Positions 21,370 through 32,399 are shown, numbered from the stretch's first letter. The stretch is DNA of 35,000 nt from Chrysomallon squamiferum (GCA_012295275.1 CM022673.1:10518288-10553287), one strand, 5' to 3'. Notes: generated by a model not told the origin, from the letters alone. Translations and numbers: made by a program.

Positions 21370-21610
21370 CAGAGTGATTAAGTACGGGTAATGAGCATAC
21401 ATCAGGAGAGACATTCTATTAGCAGCAGATTATCTCCCATGCTGGAAGCAGACGGACTGCAGTAAGACAGCAGACGCGAGATTTCTCCTCAGACGGCAGT
21501 AAACACTAGCAGACACAGCCTAGCAATCGGAAGTGAATGGAACTCATGTGTCTACCACCAGCTTGATCCGTCATTTATGCTAGTGCAGAGATTGGTTTTC
21601 TCTCTGATTG
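21370..21610 (-). promoter_or_regulatory. Candidate promoter of the minus-strand gene
   Basis: About 230 bp with raised GC and several CpGs, flanked by low-complexity DNA. Read on the minus strand it has a CCAAT box (21591-21595), then a GCATAAATGACG stretch with a weak TATA-like and CRE-half-like element, then GC-richer sequence that could be transcribed leader. Position and orientation suit the coding exon at 20295-20372. No transcription start can be fixed from sequence alone. The plus strand has no open frame here. Confidence 0.3.
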
Positions 21611-21670
21611 TGCAGTTTTACGAATTACTGTGTAGTTGTCTATGTGTTATTTGTGTATGTATATAGTTTT

Positions 21671-21675
<5 letters not shown>

Positions 21676-21720
<45 letters not shown>
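21676..21720. repeat. (TG)22 microsatellite
   Basis: A perfect TG tract just upstream of the promoter-like block as seen from the minus-strand gene. Confidence 0.95.
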
Positions 21721-21722
<2 letters not shown>

Positions 21723-21879
21723 TTTGTAACAGAGTGTATTTATATATGTGTATTAATGTGTGTGTCCCCATAATAATATATATCAATGACTGCAGTACAA
21801 AAAAATGCTGGTATGCATGTTATGTGTAAATATTTGTGTATATTTTTTATTTTATAAACAATACCTTTACCCATTCCAA

Positions 21880-22120
21880 ACACTGACCATGAATTAACAA
21901 AACATTTTTTTTACTAATGCTATAAACAAAATACCAAATGGCTTGTCAGTATTAATTCTGCAAACATTACAAACAATTTACACCAACGTGCAGGTGTGCA
22001 GGTAAAATGTTTTACCTGCTGATTATGGTATTTTTGGCAGGTATGTCTGCACCTGGCATGCTGTTTGGGTATATCTGCTTCCATTCATTAAACAATACAT
22101 ACTCTGTCCACAGAACAGCG
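21880..22120. promoter_or_regulatory. Candidate regulatory block with E2-box palindrome
   Basis: Moderately complex sequence centred on CAGGTGTGCAGGTAAAATG followed by TTTTACCTGC. A perfect inverted repeat lies at 21998-22019, with GCAGGTAAAA and TTTTACCTGC arms around TG. CAGGTG/CAGGTA sites are the type bound by ZEB, Snail and bHLH factors. Further GGCAGGTATG and GCACCTGGC sites follow at about 22038-22058. This gives at least five such sites in about 75 bp. Confidence 0.35.
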
Positions 22121-22279
22121 ACCAAGCAGTGATTTATGAATAAAAATAAGAATCGGGTATTTTAGTAATCTTATTACACACAAGGAACATTGAACCTGCA
22201 TCATATTTATTTATTTATAATGTAATGGCTTTTTTCTTTCTCTTTCTGTCTTTTCTTTTCTCATTTCCTCTCTTATTTA

Positions 22280-22440
22280 AGCACACACACACACTTACAT
22301 ACATACATATGTTTAGACAAACAGGCACACACACAAATATTCAGAAACATACACATATTACTAAAACTCACTTAAATTCATACTTCACAAGTAATTTTCA
22401 TTTACACTACATGCTTCCCAGACACATTTACACACACACA

Positions 22441-22511
<71 letters not shown>

Positions 22512-22660
22512 ATACACATATTCAGATACATGTCACACATACTTAGGCACACACACACACACATGCATGCACACATACACATATTCACACACACACACAC
22601 ACACACACTCTTTCAAACACAATTACACATACATGCAGACACACATTCAGATGCACACAC
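22280..22660. repeat. CA-rich region including (CA)33
   Basis: Interrupted CA and CATA repeats. The longest perfect run is about 22443-22509, and a second run lies at about 22584-22608. The 161-codon His/Thr-rich plus frame at 22225-22710 is a translation of this repeat. Confidence 0.95.
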
Positions 22661-22789
22661 ATGTATGTATTCACATATGCAGACAAAGGTTACAGAGTTC
22701 TTTGAAATAATACTGCTTTCAGTTACTCTGGAACTCTTTAAACCACTGCTATCACAGATCTCAAACACTGTGTCAATAAACAAACTCTA

Positions 22790-23420
22790 AAAAGAAAAAA
22801 AAAAGGAAAAATATACAAGGAAAAAGAAAAGTTAAAAACAGAAGAAAAAGAAAGAATTGAGAGTGAAAAGCAAAATGTAGAAGGAAAACCAAACAAGAAA
22901 TGATTCAATATTTTTTAAAAAAAAAAAGCCAAAAAAAATAAAAAATAAAAAATAATAAAAAATTAAATTTAAAAAGTAATAGAAAATAAAAATAAATAAA
23001 TAATTTTTTTTTTTTTTTTTTTTATAAAGAGAATTTAAAAAATAATATATTTTTTTAAATATTGACTGATTAGAAATAAATACAATAGCTTCCTGCTGAC
23101 AAAACCAGATCACATCAACATGTTTGTTTTAAGCTGGTGTCAAAAAATAGAAATGTCAAATAACTGAAGAAAATAAAAAAGAAGAAAAAGAAGAATAAGA
23201 TGAAAAAAAAAGAAAAAGATGAAAAAAAAAAAAAGAAAGAAAGAAAAAAAAAAAAAAAAGGAAAATAAAAACAAAACAGAAAAATAATTCAATGTAATAA
23301 AAAAAAAAAATAATTAAAAGTTCTCTGTCAATAAAGAAACACTAAAGGTAAAAAAAAATAAAAAAATAAAAAAGAGAAAAATAAGGAAAAGGAAAAGAAA
23401 GTAAGAATATAAAATGAAAA
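22790..23420. repeat. A-rich and AAT/AAG-rich low-complexity region
   Basis: Runs of A, AAAT and AAG with a T20 run at 23004-23023. The minus-strand Phe/Tyr/Leu-rich frames are due to base composition. About 130 bp near 23060-23160 look less repetitive, but no feature is seen there. Confidence 0.85.
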
Positions 23421-23579
23421 TCAGGACATTGTGACAAACAGTTTTCATTTTACAGACTGAGTTACGTTTATTAAAACAAAACCAAAAACATTTTAAATAA
23501 CACAAACAAACAAGCAAGCCCCTTGAGTAAACTGAAATTGAAAAACTACACAAAAAGTAGAAACAGAAACACAAATTTG

Positions 23580-24020
23580 CAGGAGAAAATATCTCACAAC
23601 CAACAACATATCAAGAAAAGCAAGCTCTCTACCAATGTCACAATGCACTGAACAGAAATATTTAAACTGTCATATCCACAGTTTAATATTCCAGCCTTGT
23701 TTGGAATGGGAAATCATATGCGGAAGTAGGAACAGAATTCTGACGTTTGATCCTGCAACACATGATCTTTTAGATAAGCAGCAATCTACTGTTATTCGGA
23801 AATAGTTTGTAAACATATGTCTTTTATCAAACAAACTGGTATCTCGCTGGGTGCCTATTAATACCACACCTATATTTAACATGATTAAAAAAAATAATCA
23901 TGCTGACTTAGCATAAAGTTATGAGAAGCAGACGTGGTATATTTATGTTTTAACCCGTGGGGTTAATAGAAGAAGGATGGAACTCTTTCAACCATCATAT
24001 TTACAATTACTTATGATCAC
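23580..24020. other. Unique sequence block, function unknown
   Basis: About 400 bp of ordinary complexity between purine-rich low-complexity tracts. Short direct and inverted words occur (GTTTGTAAACAT, a forkhead-like palindrome at about 23808), but there is no open frame with splice sites. The 70-codon minus frame at 23670-23882 shows no recognisable motif. Confidence 0.4.
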
Positions 24021-24039
24021 ACATGTTAGAGTAATAGGT

Positions 24040-24648
24040 AGAAAAAATTATTTATTTTTTGTTTTTTTTATTTTTTCGTCATATTTAGTTTTGGCTTCTG
24101 TCCCAAATTGGAGAAAGAAATAACAAGAAAAGAGAAATGAAGGAAGGAATGAAGGAAAGAACTAAAGTAATGAAGAAAGAAAGGTAGAAAAGGAAAAAAC
24201 AAAACAAGAAAATAAAGCATAGTGAGAAATTGAAGGAGGAAATTAAATAAAAAGAAAAAGAAAATGTTAAAAGTAGAAATGGAGAGAAAATAAAAATGAA
24301 AAATTTAAAGATAAAATTATGAAGAAACATTTTAAAAAAATTAAAGAAAATATATGTTGTAAAAAATTCAGAGGAAAAGAAATAGATAAAATAAAATGAA
24401 AAGTAAAAATTAAAAAAAAATTGAAAATAGATTGGAAACAGATAACAAGAAAATAAAGCTGAAAAAACAAAATAAGTCAAACTATAAAGCAATTTTTTTC
24501 TTTCTTTTAAAGTGAGTGAAATAAACAAGAAGATCTGAAGATGAAAAAAGGAAATGGAAAAAGAGAGAGAGAGCGAGAAAAAATATCTAACCATCCCTAA
24601 AATGAAAACCAAAGATGTAATAAAGAAAACAGAAAAGAAATAAAGAGG

Positions 24649-24676
<28 letters not shown>
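24040..24676. repeat. Polypurine A/G-rich region ending in poly(A)27
   Basis: About 600 bp strongly biased to A and G on the plus strand, ending with an A27 run at 24650-24676. The 200-codon minus frame (24085-24687), almost all Phe, Leu, Ser, Ile and Tyr, results from this bias and is not a membrane protein gene. Confidence 0.85.
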
Positions 24677-24680
<4 letters not shown>

Positions 24681-24934
24681 CAACCAATTTAGAGGTTTAT
24701 TGGAGAGATTACATGTAAGTAAAATGAGATAAAAATTAATTAAGTCTAAATCTGAACTAAAACCTGCTTCAAACACACAGATATATCATCTCTCGTGTAG
24801 ACACAAACTAATTTAACTGAGATTTCTGGGATTTTTATCTTTTTCTTTCTTTATTATCTTTCTTTATTATTTTTTTTTTTTTTTGGTATGTTTGTGAAAT
24901 AACTGGAATCCATTTATATTTTTGTTTGTATGAT

Positions 24935-25145
<211 letters not shown>

Positions 25146-25337
25146 AACAGATTATTGTAACTAGTCCTTTCCTTTTAACTTACCCCACCTGTTAAATGCT
25201 TTCACCTTTGCCAGTGACCAGACATAAAACACACACATGCTTTCACAGATAACCTGATACAGTAACCAATACTGTGACACCTTTTAATGATTATTCCAGT
25301 ATAAACAAACAAGAAGCTGCCCTTTCTGTGTGATACA

Positions 25338-25560
25338 TCACCCAAAATGTAAGTACACTGTGGTTTCAGGGGAAGCTAAAGGTGGGATTCCACCAGATGA
25401 CTTGGAGTAACAGTTGTTGGTTTGTAATATGAGTTACACTGATGGACAACATATCCACAATGTAAATACTTTGTGGTTTCAGAAGCTAAAGAACTAATCC
25501 TACTAGAAGAATTGAACTAATAACTATTTATCTGTAACCTTTAGTTGGTGAACTAAATCA
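25338..25560. repeat. Old tandem duplication, unit about 111 bp
   Basis: Two diverged copies. ATGTAAGTACACTGTGGTTT at about 25348 matches ATGTAAATACTTTGTGGTTT at about 25459, and both continue with CAG...AAGCTAAAG and a later gAATTGAACTAAtAAC or GACTTGGAGTAACAG segment. Identity is perhaps 65-75%. Complexity is above background and no frame is open across both copies. Confidence 0.55.
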
Positions 25561-25824
25561 TTTTGTGTGATGATGTCTTAAGATCTTCACCCATGATTTG
25601 GTTTGAGAGATGACAAATGGTGGATCAAAGATTTTCTGACAAAGAATCTTCAAGGCATGTCCTGTTACTATAAATATTATTACTGTCTTAAAACAAGTTA
25701 AAACTGTACTTATCTTTGTTAACTCTTAATATTGTTTAAATATGTTGCTGGTTTTTTTTTTCATTTTTTCTTTTTTTTCAAGAAAAAATATTGAAAACAC
25801 TTGAAATTAAAAATAGAAATTAAA

Positions 25825-26223
25825 AATAGAAATAATAATAATAATAATAGTAATAGTAATAATAGTAATAAGATTTCTTTATTTGAAAAATGTTAAACGT
25901 TTGCTTTTATCATTAAATTTTTTTTTTTTTTTTTAGATTTTTATTTATTTGAATATTGATGGTATATATTTGTTTAGATAGTAGATTACAAATAGATATA
26001 TATTTTAAAGAGGAAAAAAATTGTATTTATTAGCTTTATTATTGTTGGTGTTATTGTGGTTGTTGTTGCTGACATTATCATTATCACATCATCATCATCA
26101 TTATTATGCATTATGATAAAAATCACTGTGATGATAGTTATGATAAGTATGTGACAATAATTACTTATATTATGACTTTTATTGTTGTTATGGCTATTGT
26201 TATTGTTATTTTTACTTTTAGTA

Positions 26224-26263
<40 letters not shown>

Positions 26264-26270
26264 CACATTC
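25825..26270. repeat. AAT, poly(T) and ATT/GTT trinucleotide tracts
   Basis: AAT/AGT units at about 25830-25870, a T16-type run at about 25918-25934, imperfect ATT/GTT/CAT trinucleotides at about 26035-26225, and a perfect TTA run at 26226-26263. Asn-rich and Ile-rich frames on the two strands are artefacts of these. Confidence 0.9.
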
Positions 26271-26289
26271 AACATTTTCAAACATCTCC

Positions 26290-26910
26290 CATTTTTCTAT
26301 TCCAAGCCTACAAAATATATATATATATAATTTTTAAAATAAAAATCTGTTTTCAGTTAAACTGGAAGCACTCTTTTGCTTATCACCTGCATTCGTTAAC
26401 TGAATGGGCATATTAAAACCAAGCTATGAAACGAAAAAAAAAAATAATAAAAAAAGTATAAAAACATCTATGAGAGAGGAAATGCCAAAAAAGACATCAA
26501 GTCAAAGGTAAGATGTACAGGAAGAAAGTCATCATTCATCAGACTGTGATCCCAAAATAGTGATTAAGAATCACAAAATGCCAGAAACCAGATGAGACAA
26601 GGTTAGCAGGTGAAAAAACTAGGTGTATCATAAGGAAAAATTTACATTCTGTTCAAAAGGAAAAAAAAAAAAAAAAAAAAAAAAGAGTTTAATATAATGT
26701 TTTACTCAGCACATTTTTGATCTGTGATGGTGTACAGTAATGGTTAAGAATCATGCAGATAATGAAGGAGGAAATCTGCTGTTATCGTGTGAAAGCCTGT
26801 TTCTTTTTCATTAGCAAAAAAAACAGAAAAGGATAAATGAAGTTGAGGAGCAGTGGCTGAAATGGGAAAAATCACTGATGTCTGAATGTTGTGTGAAGTC
26901 ATATTTCAGT
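26290..26910. other. Noncoding DNA with an A24 run
   Basis: Mixed-complexity sequence without an open frame. An A24 run lies at 26661-26684. The 220 bp after it is more complex than average and includes CTGCTGTTATCGTGTGAAAG, but shows no splice sites or known motif cluster. Confidence 0.5.
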
Positions 26911-27405
26911 TAATGTTTTGAATCAAAGTTTCACTTTTTTTTTGAAATTTTAGCTCGTTTTCAACTGTACGACATTTTCAATGAATATATTCTGTTGTTT
27001 CACAGTTTGAATCAATCTTTTCTCCTCTGTTATTAATCAAAGTTTTCAATTTTCAAAGTTGTAATATTCTTCAATCAAAGTTTTCATTTGTTTAATGATT
27101 TAAATCATGAATCTCAGTTATTTCATGTTTTGATTGAAAGTTTTCAATTGAAACATATTTTGAATCAATATTTTCTGCTGTATGTTTTATTGATTATCCT
27201 TTAAATAAATATTTCAGTTATCTAATGTTTTGACTCATAATTTTTAGCTGTATAATGTTTAGAACCAATATTTTGAATCATATGATGTTTTACATCCAAA
27301 TGTCCAATTGTACAATATTTTGAATCAATATTTTCAATCTTATATTTCTTTGAATAAAGTTTTCAATTGCATAAAATTCTGAACCATGATTTTCTGTCAT
27401 TTTGT
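26910..27405. repeat. Degenerate 30-bp minisatellite, about 15 units
   Basis: Tandem units with an approximate pattern AATCAATATTTTCARTTGTA followed by TAATGTTTTG. Six units between about 27130 and 27395 are exactly 30 bp and one is 29 bp; earlier units vary in length. Neighbouring units differ at many positions, so the array is old. It has no open frame. Confidence 0.75.
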
Positions 27406-28240
27406 TTTTCATTTTTTTTTATCATTTTTAAATCAGTATTTTTTTTTCAGCTGTTTACGGAAATCTTTTCATCAGATACTGGTCTCAAGATTCAACAGGC
27501 TTGTTTTGCTCTGTGTGTTTTCAGTGCCAGTTTGTTTACCTTTCTCAAAGACACAACAAACTGTACACCAGTGAGATAACATCAAAATAAACCAGCAGCA
27601 CAAACAGGTGCTGGAAGATAAAATACCTGTATTTACCTGTGACTTATTACACATGTATGTCTACCTGTAAATTATACCATGCATGTTTAGAAAGGTAAAA
27701 TTTCTTACCTTGAAGCTATTTACTTGTTTCTGTTTGAGAAAGAATACACTAATGTTTTGGAAAGCTCTTGTAGCTTACTGAAGGCTTTTTTTTTTTTGCT
27801 AAGTGTATTTCTAATTAGATAAACTTGGGCCAAAAACATAAATAGACTCATGATAGAGTAGCACATAATTATATAGCATACAAATTAAAATATCCAAAAA
27901 AAATAAAAAATATAAAAAATATATATAAAAGAAAATAAAAATAAGATACTTTAAAATGTTCATTTAGCTCAGAAATAAAACTTGTGTCAAATTAAAATAA
28001 TACATTTTTTTTTTTTTACATTTCTAGATAATGTAACATTTATTGTAGATGTATCAGAATTACTCAGAATTTAAAGGTGATCTGTTTAACATAGTGTCTG
28101 ATGTACATTTGCATTAAAACACTAACACATTTATGGTTGTTGCTTTTTCACTTAGCATCAGATGTTAAAATAAGCTTCAGATCTTCAAAGCAAATATGTA
28201 GAGCAGAGAATTTTCTATGTAGAAATAGACTTGAATAGAA
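27406..28240. other. Mostly AT-rich noncoding DNA
   Basis: A slightly GC-richer patch at 27450-27670 has an acceptor-like TTTTTTTTCAG, 43 open codons and an AATAAA after the stop (see rejected items). A small hairpin-like AAGGTAA...TTACCTT lies at about 27692-27711. The rest is AT-rich with A and T runs and no visible gene. Confidence 0.5.
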
Positions 28241-28313
28241 TAAGTAGATAGATAGAAAGATAGGTAGAGATAAACAGATAGCCAGGTAGATAGAAAAATA
28301 GGTAGATAGATAT

Positions 28314-28354
<41 letters not shown>

Positions 28355-28432
28355 CAGATAGATAGATAGATAGATAGATACATACATACATACATACATA
28401 CAAACATATCATACATACATACATACATACAG
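28240..28432. repeat. (GATA)n and (CATA)n tetranucleotide tract
   Basis: GATA repeats, perfect in blocks between about 28315 and 28380, pass into CATA repeats at 28380-28402 and again at about 28411-28430. Overlapping Tyr/Ile/Ser-rich minus frames are repeat translations. Confidence 0.95.
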
Positions 28433-28559
28433 ATATCTAGATATAGGCAGACACAAATAGAAAAGCATAATTAGAGAGAATTATACAGAAAAAGAGATCC
28501 AAAATACAAAATATACAGAGAAATTTCCACGTGTAAACAGAGAACAAATTCATACATTC

Positions 28560-28630
28560 TCTCCATCTCTTTTCTTTTTATTTCTCTCTTTCTCTGACCC
28601 TTGTCTCTCGCTTTCTCTCTCTCTCTGATG
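28560..28630. repeat. CT-rich tract
   Basis: Imperfect TCTC repeats ending in a short CT run. It is listed as low complexity only. Confidence 0.8.
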
Positions 28631-28749
28631 CACTCACATACACACAAAAATCTACAGCAGTCATTAAAAAAAGCAAGACTTAAAAAAGGCCAACATGCCT
28701 GCCAAAGTGTAGTGAATAAATCAATGACAGGTTTTAATGAAGGAAAGAA

Positions 28750-29085
28750 CTGGAGGAGTTAAGTCCACTCTCTGAACGAGTGGAGAACAGTCATGTAGTC
28801 ATTTCACACCATCGTGATTTCTCAAACCTCGGAAACCCACGCCAGACTCTCAGACTTTTAACATATGCAATAAAAGGGATCATGTGAGAGCCAGTGTGCT
28901 TGCAGCAGCTACCACTACAACTACTACTACAACTGCTACAGCTGACAGGTCACTGCGTGGTGATTGAAATCTGTGAATCTGGTTGTGTGGCTGTGTATCT
29001 GCTGGAGATGGTTTTGATTGTAGGAAGAATTTATTTGAGAGGGATTGGTTGTTGTGTTTTGTTTGTTATTGTCATTATTTGTATC
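28750..29085. promoter_or_regulatory. Candidate regulatory or promoter-like block
   Basis: About 300 bp with raised GC and several CpGs (AACGAG, ATCGTG, CTCGG, CACGCC). On the plus strand an AATAAAAGG TATA-like element at 28869-28877 lies about 30 bp upstream of a CCAGTGTG stretch. A CTACTACAA-type repeat and a CAGCTG E-box follow. No open frame from an ATG is convincing. This could be the promoter of a plus-strand transcript or a conserved element. Confidence 0.25.
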
Positions 29086-29173
29086 TGAATTATTTTTGTT
29101 ATTAGAAAATCAAACAAAATTTATTATTATTTAACAAAATTAATGAAAATTTGGTTATAATATTGTTGCTTAA

Positions 29174-29196
29174 TTTTTTTTTTTTTTTTTTTTTTT
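29174..29196. repeat. Poly(T) run of 23
   Basis: An uninterrupted T23 run in AT-rich sequence. Confidence 0.9.
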
Positions 29197-29365
29197 GCTG
29201 TTGATTTTATTTGATTTTAAATATGTCAAAAGCTTTACACTTTCATTACACCTTATATATTTACTAAATCATCCAATCTCACTTATTCATTCACACATTC
29301 AGTGATCCAGTCATTCACTCACTTCCTCACTAACTACTGATACAGAATACAAAATCTTTTGATTT

Positions 29366-29571
29366 AATTACAGGTAGATTACAGGTAATTACAGGTAAAG
29401 ATTATTGCACTGTGTTACTGCCTCTAGGTGAGAACAATGAAAGGTGTGAAAATCTGTAAAATCAGTTTAATCAAGTCTGAAATGAATCTGGATGAGATGT
29501 CTCCAGGCAAAACAGTTAACTAGTTTTAAACACTGCACTACTTGAAACATCTCCACAAAATGAAAATTATG
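29366..29571 (+). repeat. Dispersed direct repeat, copy A (about 206 bp)
   Basis: It matches 32544-32739 in the same orientation, about 3.2 kb away, at roughly 93-94% by eye, with an identical core of about 70 bp around CTCTAGGTGAGAACAATGAA. It begins with three ACAGGTA words where copy B has two, which accounts for the 10-bp length difference. It has no poly(A), no tRNA-like A/B boxes and no terminal inverted repeats, so it is not an obvious SINE or MITE. Confidence 0.85.
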
Positions 29572-29643
29572 TCCCCAATAAACAGACACATTCACAATAC
29601 AAAGCACAGTTATATACACACAAACACATCATTTTTATAAGCA

Positions 29644-29645
<2 letters not shown>

Positions 29646-29685
<40 letters not shown>
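29646..29685. repeat. (AC)20 microsatellite
   Basis: A perfect AC tract of about 40 bp. Confidence 0.95.
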
Positions 29686-29687
<2 letters not shown>

Positions 29688-29799
29688 TGCTAGACTATCT
29701 AAAGAAAAATAATTAATCTCTTTTATATATATGCAAGTAAGTTAGTATGTATTTGTGTCTGAATTTATTTCTGTTTGCAGGGAAGTAAATGTATGTTAT

Positions 29800-30010
29800 A
29801 TTTATGAATATGTCTGTTTGTATGTGTGTATATTTATCTCTGTGTGAGTGTCTGTATATGTGTGTAGGTGTGCATAGGTCTACAAGTGTATCTCTGCCAG
29901 TGTGTGTGTATGTGTGTGTGTATGTGTGCGTGTATGTGTGTGTGTGTGTATGTGTGTGTGTATGTATATATATGAGAGTGAGATAGACACATATGTATGC
30001 ATGCACACAC
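29800..30010. repeat. Interrupted TG/TATG tract
   Basis: TG and TGTA repeats with occasional CG, longest between about 29900 and 29970, followed by a short CA tract. All frames across it are repeat translations. Confidence 0.9.
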
Positions 30011-30955
30011 ACATACAGAGAAACTACTTATGCAGGTATTTATGTGTATGCATATGTATGCACTGTAATTATTCACATTTATACTGTGCTGTACAATTCC
30101 CCATACAGACATGTAAATGTATATGTACTTACACAAACACAGGTATATACAAATATAAAAAAAACATAAAACTTCTCACCAAAATCTCAACAGCTGCAGT
30201 GAAATTGTGAAACAACCTTCACACAGAAATAACCACTGTAATTATTTATCTTCTTTTTTTATAACTTGTACCTCAACAACTTCATTTGTAAACTATAAAC
30301 ACCATTTCTACAACCTGAACACAGTCTGTGGAGGTTTTTTCTACCCCACCTGTTGTAATCAATCTAGCACAGAGATGGGAGAGTACAGACAAGTTTGATT
30401 ATAAGCAAGACATGAATAATTAATAACAGACACAATCAATTTACTGTTAAATATCAGTTGTGTTGGATATTCAGTCACATGAGTGGTAGGAAGCTGGATC
30501 AAATCCAGTGACTTGCTGAAACTCAATGCAATGAATAAGATCAATATGCAGTTTTATTAATTACTAATTTTAAAAAATATATATAAATATATTACATGTT
30601 TTAGCTATGGTGTTTATGCTAAAATACATGGTATGGTGTAACAGCTTTTGGTCTTTTAAATCACATATAATGAGTTTAAAAATAGTTTACATCAAGACAT
30701 ATTCTTCTAATTTACTAAAGTATTAATTTCATAACCTGCTACATTAAGTCTGCTGTGTTCTGAAATGACAGAAATTTTAACATAATGTGATGCTTAAAGT
30801 TCATGTCTGGGTCAGTTAGACACAGTTGTTGTAGTATCATACAGTATTCACTGTCACATTCATCCATCAACCAAATACAATTTTCTATTATGCTCTCACA
30901 AAAATATTTTTTCTTTTTTTCTACATATTACTTTTTTATACTAACATAATAAAAA
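30011..30955. other. Noncoding DNA, nothing recognised
   Basis: Ordinary AT-rich sequence on both strands with short frames only. No motif cluster, repeat or splice-bounded frame is convincing. Confidence 0.5.
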
Positions 30956-30984
30956 CAATTGCAAACAAACACCCCCCCCTTCAC

Positions 30985-31097
30985 ACACATACAAAGATAA
31001 TCACACACACACACAGACACACAGTCACACACACACACACACACACTCAGACACACACAGACACACACAAAGACACACACACACAAACACACACACA

Positions 31098-31146
<49 letters not shown>

Positions 31147-31160
31147 ACACACACACACTA
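30985..31160. repeat. Interrupted CA tract with (AC)22
   Basis: CA repeats broken by CAGA, CAAA and CAGTCA units; the longest perfect run is about 31099-31142. The Cys/Val-rich minus frame at 30928-31164 is an artefact. Confidence 0.95.
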
Positions 31161-31379
31161 ACATATAATATTATACCACACCATACATTCACATATTAGC
31201 CTTAACTCCACACACACAACCACTGAAACATCAAATCTGCCACAACCACAACATTCCAGTTCCACTAGCCACTTCAAAGAAACCGGACTATTATCACTTA
31301 GCACATTGGTATGCCAGTCCTGCCCTCCTCCCCCACCCCTGACCATAAACTGGTCTCTCACACAATTTACACTTTCATC

Positions 31380-31620
31380 CCACCTACAGGAATGCTGTGA
31401 TCAGTCAGTTAATGCTGTACATGTTGTACAGAGAATATTATTCAGCTAGAGCCGAGAGAGACATGTGTCTAATGACCAGTTTCTGAAAATATCATTTAAG
31501 CACAAGCCTGAGAAATGCTGTGTAATTATCAAGGGATGGTATTAAGTGATGTGATACCAGCTGGCTAAGTGTAATACGAAGTGTAATTTACTGGTTTGAT
31601 ACAAGCAATTTCTTATAGTG
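31380..31620. promoter_or_regulatory. Candidate conserved noncoding element
   Basis: About 230 bp of complex sequence without an open frame. Motifs include TGTGTAATTATCAAGG (homeodomain/GATA-like), a CCAGCTGG E-box palindrome at about 31557-31564, and the words GTGATGTGATACC and AGTGTAATACG. A related TAATACCAGCTGGTACCAG string recurs at about 31979-31997. The call is based on motif density. Confidence 0.35.
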
Positions 31621-31635
31621 AGTGAGGGAGGAGGG

Positions 31636-31812
31636 GAATGTGTGTGTGTGTGTTTGTGTGTGTGTGTCTTTGTGTGTTTATGTGTATCATCTGCATGTGT
31701 CTGTGTGTGTCTGTGTATGTATGTGTGTGTATCTGTTTGTATTTCTGTATGTGGCTAAGTATGTATATCTGATGTGTGTGGGGGTGAGGGGTGAGAGAGA
31801 GAGAGAGAGATA
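31636..31812. repeat. TG-rich and GA tracts
   Basis: Interrupted TG repeats to about 31745, then a short GA run at about 31793-31810. Confidence 0.9.
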
Positions 31813-32016
31813 TGAAAGAGATATTGGGAATTATATCTGTAAAGGTTAGGGTGTAACTGATGTTAATCTTTTAATTGATAAAAAGTGAATTACTAGTTTA
31901 GATTAGATAAAAACATATGCACGTGCACACATGCATGCATGCACTCACATACATAAACTTGCACCACTTGTGTAGTATAATACCAGCTGGTACCAGTGTT
32001 TGTTTCTTTAATCTTT

Positions 32017-32046
32017 TACTTACTTACATACTTACATACTTACATA

Positions 32047-32089
<43 letters not shown>

Positions 32090-32091
32090 CC

Positions 32092-32123
<32 letters not shown>

Positions 32124-32225
32124 TGTATTTATTTATTTATTTATTTATTTTTTTTTCTTTGTTTTTTTATTTATTTATTATTTTATTTATTTTATTATTT
32201 ATTTATTTACTGTTTATTATTAGTT
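32017..32225. repeat. (TTAC)n passing into (TTTA)n
   Basis: A TTAC/TACA tetranucleotide array (about 32020-32090) changes by single-base substitution into a TTTA array (about 32090-32150), followed by T-rich degenerate TTTA to about 32215. The order suggests successive expansion of variant units. Confidence 0.9.
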
Positions 32226-32399
32226 AATTTATAGGTTTAAGTAATCATGTTTTTTGTTATTTTATTTTTTTAAATTTATTTATTTTGATTTTACCTGAAA
32301 AAATATACATAAGAATGAATAGTGTATTGATAACACATTACAATATATATGCACAACAGTTAATTATTGCAATATTCACTGTTCCATTAAACCACTAAT

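Larger units (their letters stand above)
20373..21400 (-). other. Probable 5' leader or upstream region of the minus-strand gene
   Basis: About 1 kb between the candidate start codon and the promoter-like block. It has a minimal upstream ORF (20394-20408, four codons) ending in the stop that also closes the main frame upstream. The rest is pyrimidine-rich on the plus strand and contains a 35-bp minisatellite. Whether the leader is continuous or spliced cannot be told; several GTAAC/GTAAG-like donors exist on the minus strand. Confidence 0.3.

Noticed and set aside
22225-22710. 161-codon His/Thr-rich plus-strand frame
   Set aside because: Translation of CA and CATA repeats.
24085-24687. 200-codon minus-strand Phe/Leu-rich open frame resembling a membrane protein
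   Set aside because: The plus strand is an A/G-rich low-complexity tract ending in poly(A). The hydrophobic composition follows from T/C-rich codons alone.
25986-26285. Asn-rich minus-strand frame of 99 codons
   Set aside because: Produced by AAT/ATT trinucleotide repeats, with no splice sites or flanking coding sequence.
27451-27591. Possible plus-strand terminal exon: TTTTTTTTCAG acceptor, 43 codons, TAA, then AATAAA at 27586-27591
   Set aside because: T-rich acceptor-like strings and AATAAA are common in this AT-rich DNA, the peptide is unrecognisable and no upstream plus-strand exon is seen.
28894-29088. 64-codon hydrophobic plus-strand frame resembling a signal or membrane segment
   Set aside because: It starts at a GTG and not an ATG. 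The Leu/Gln-rich start comes from a CTACTACAA-type repeat.
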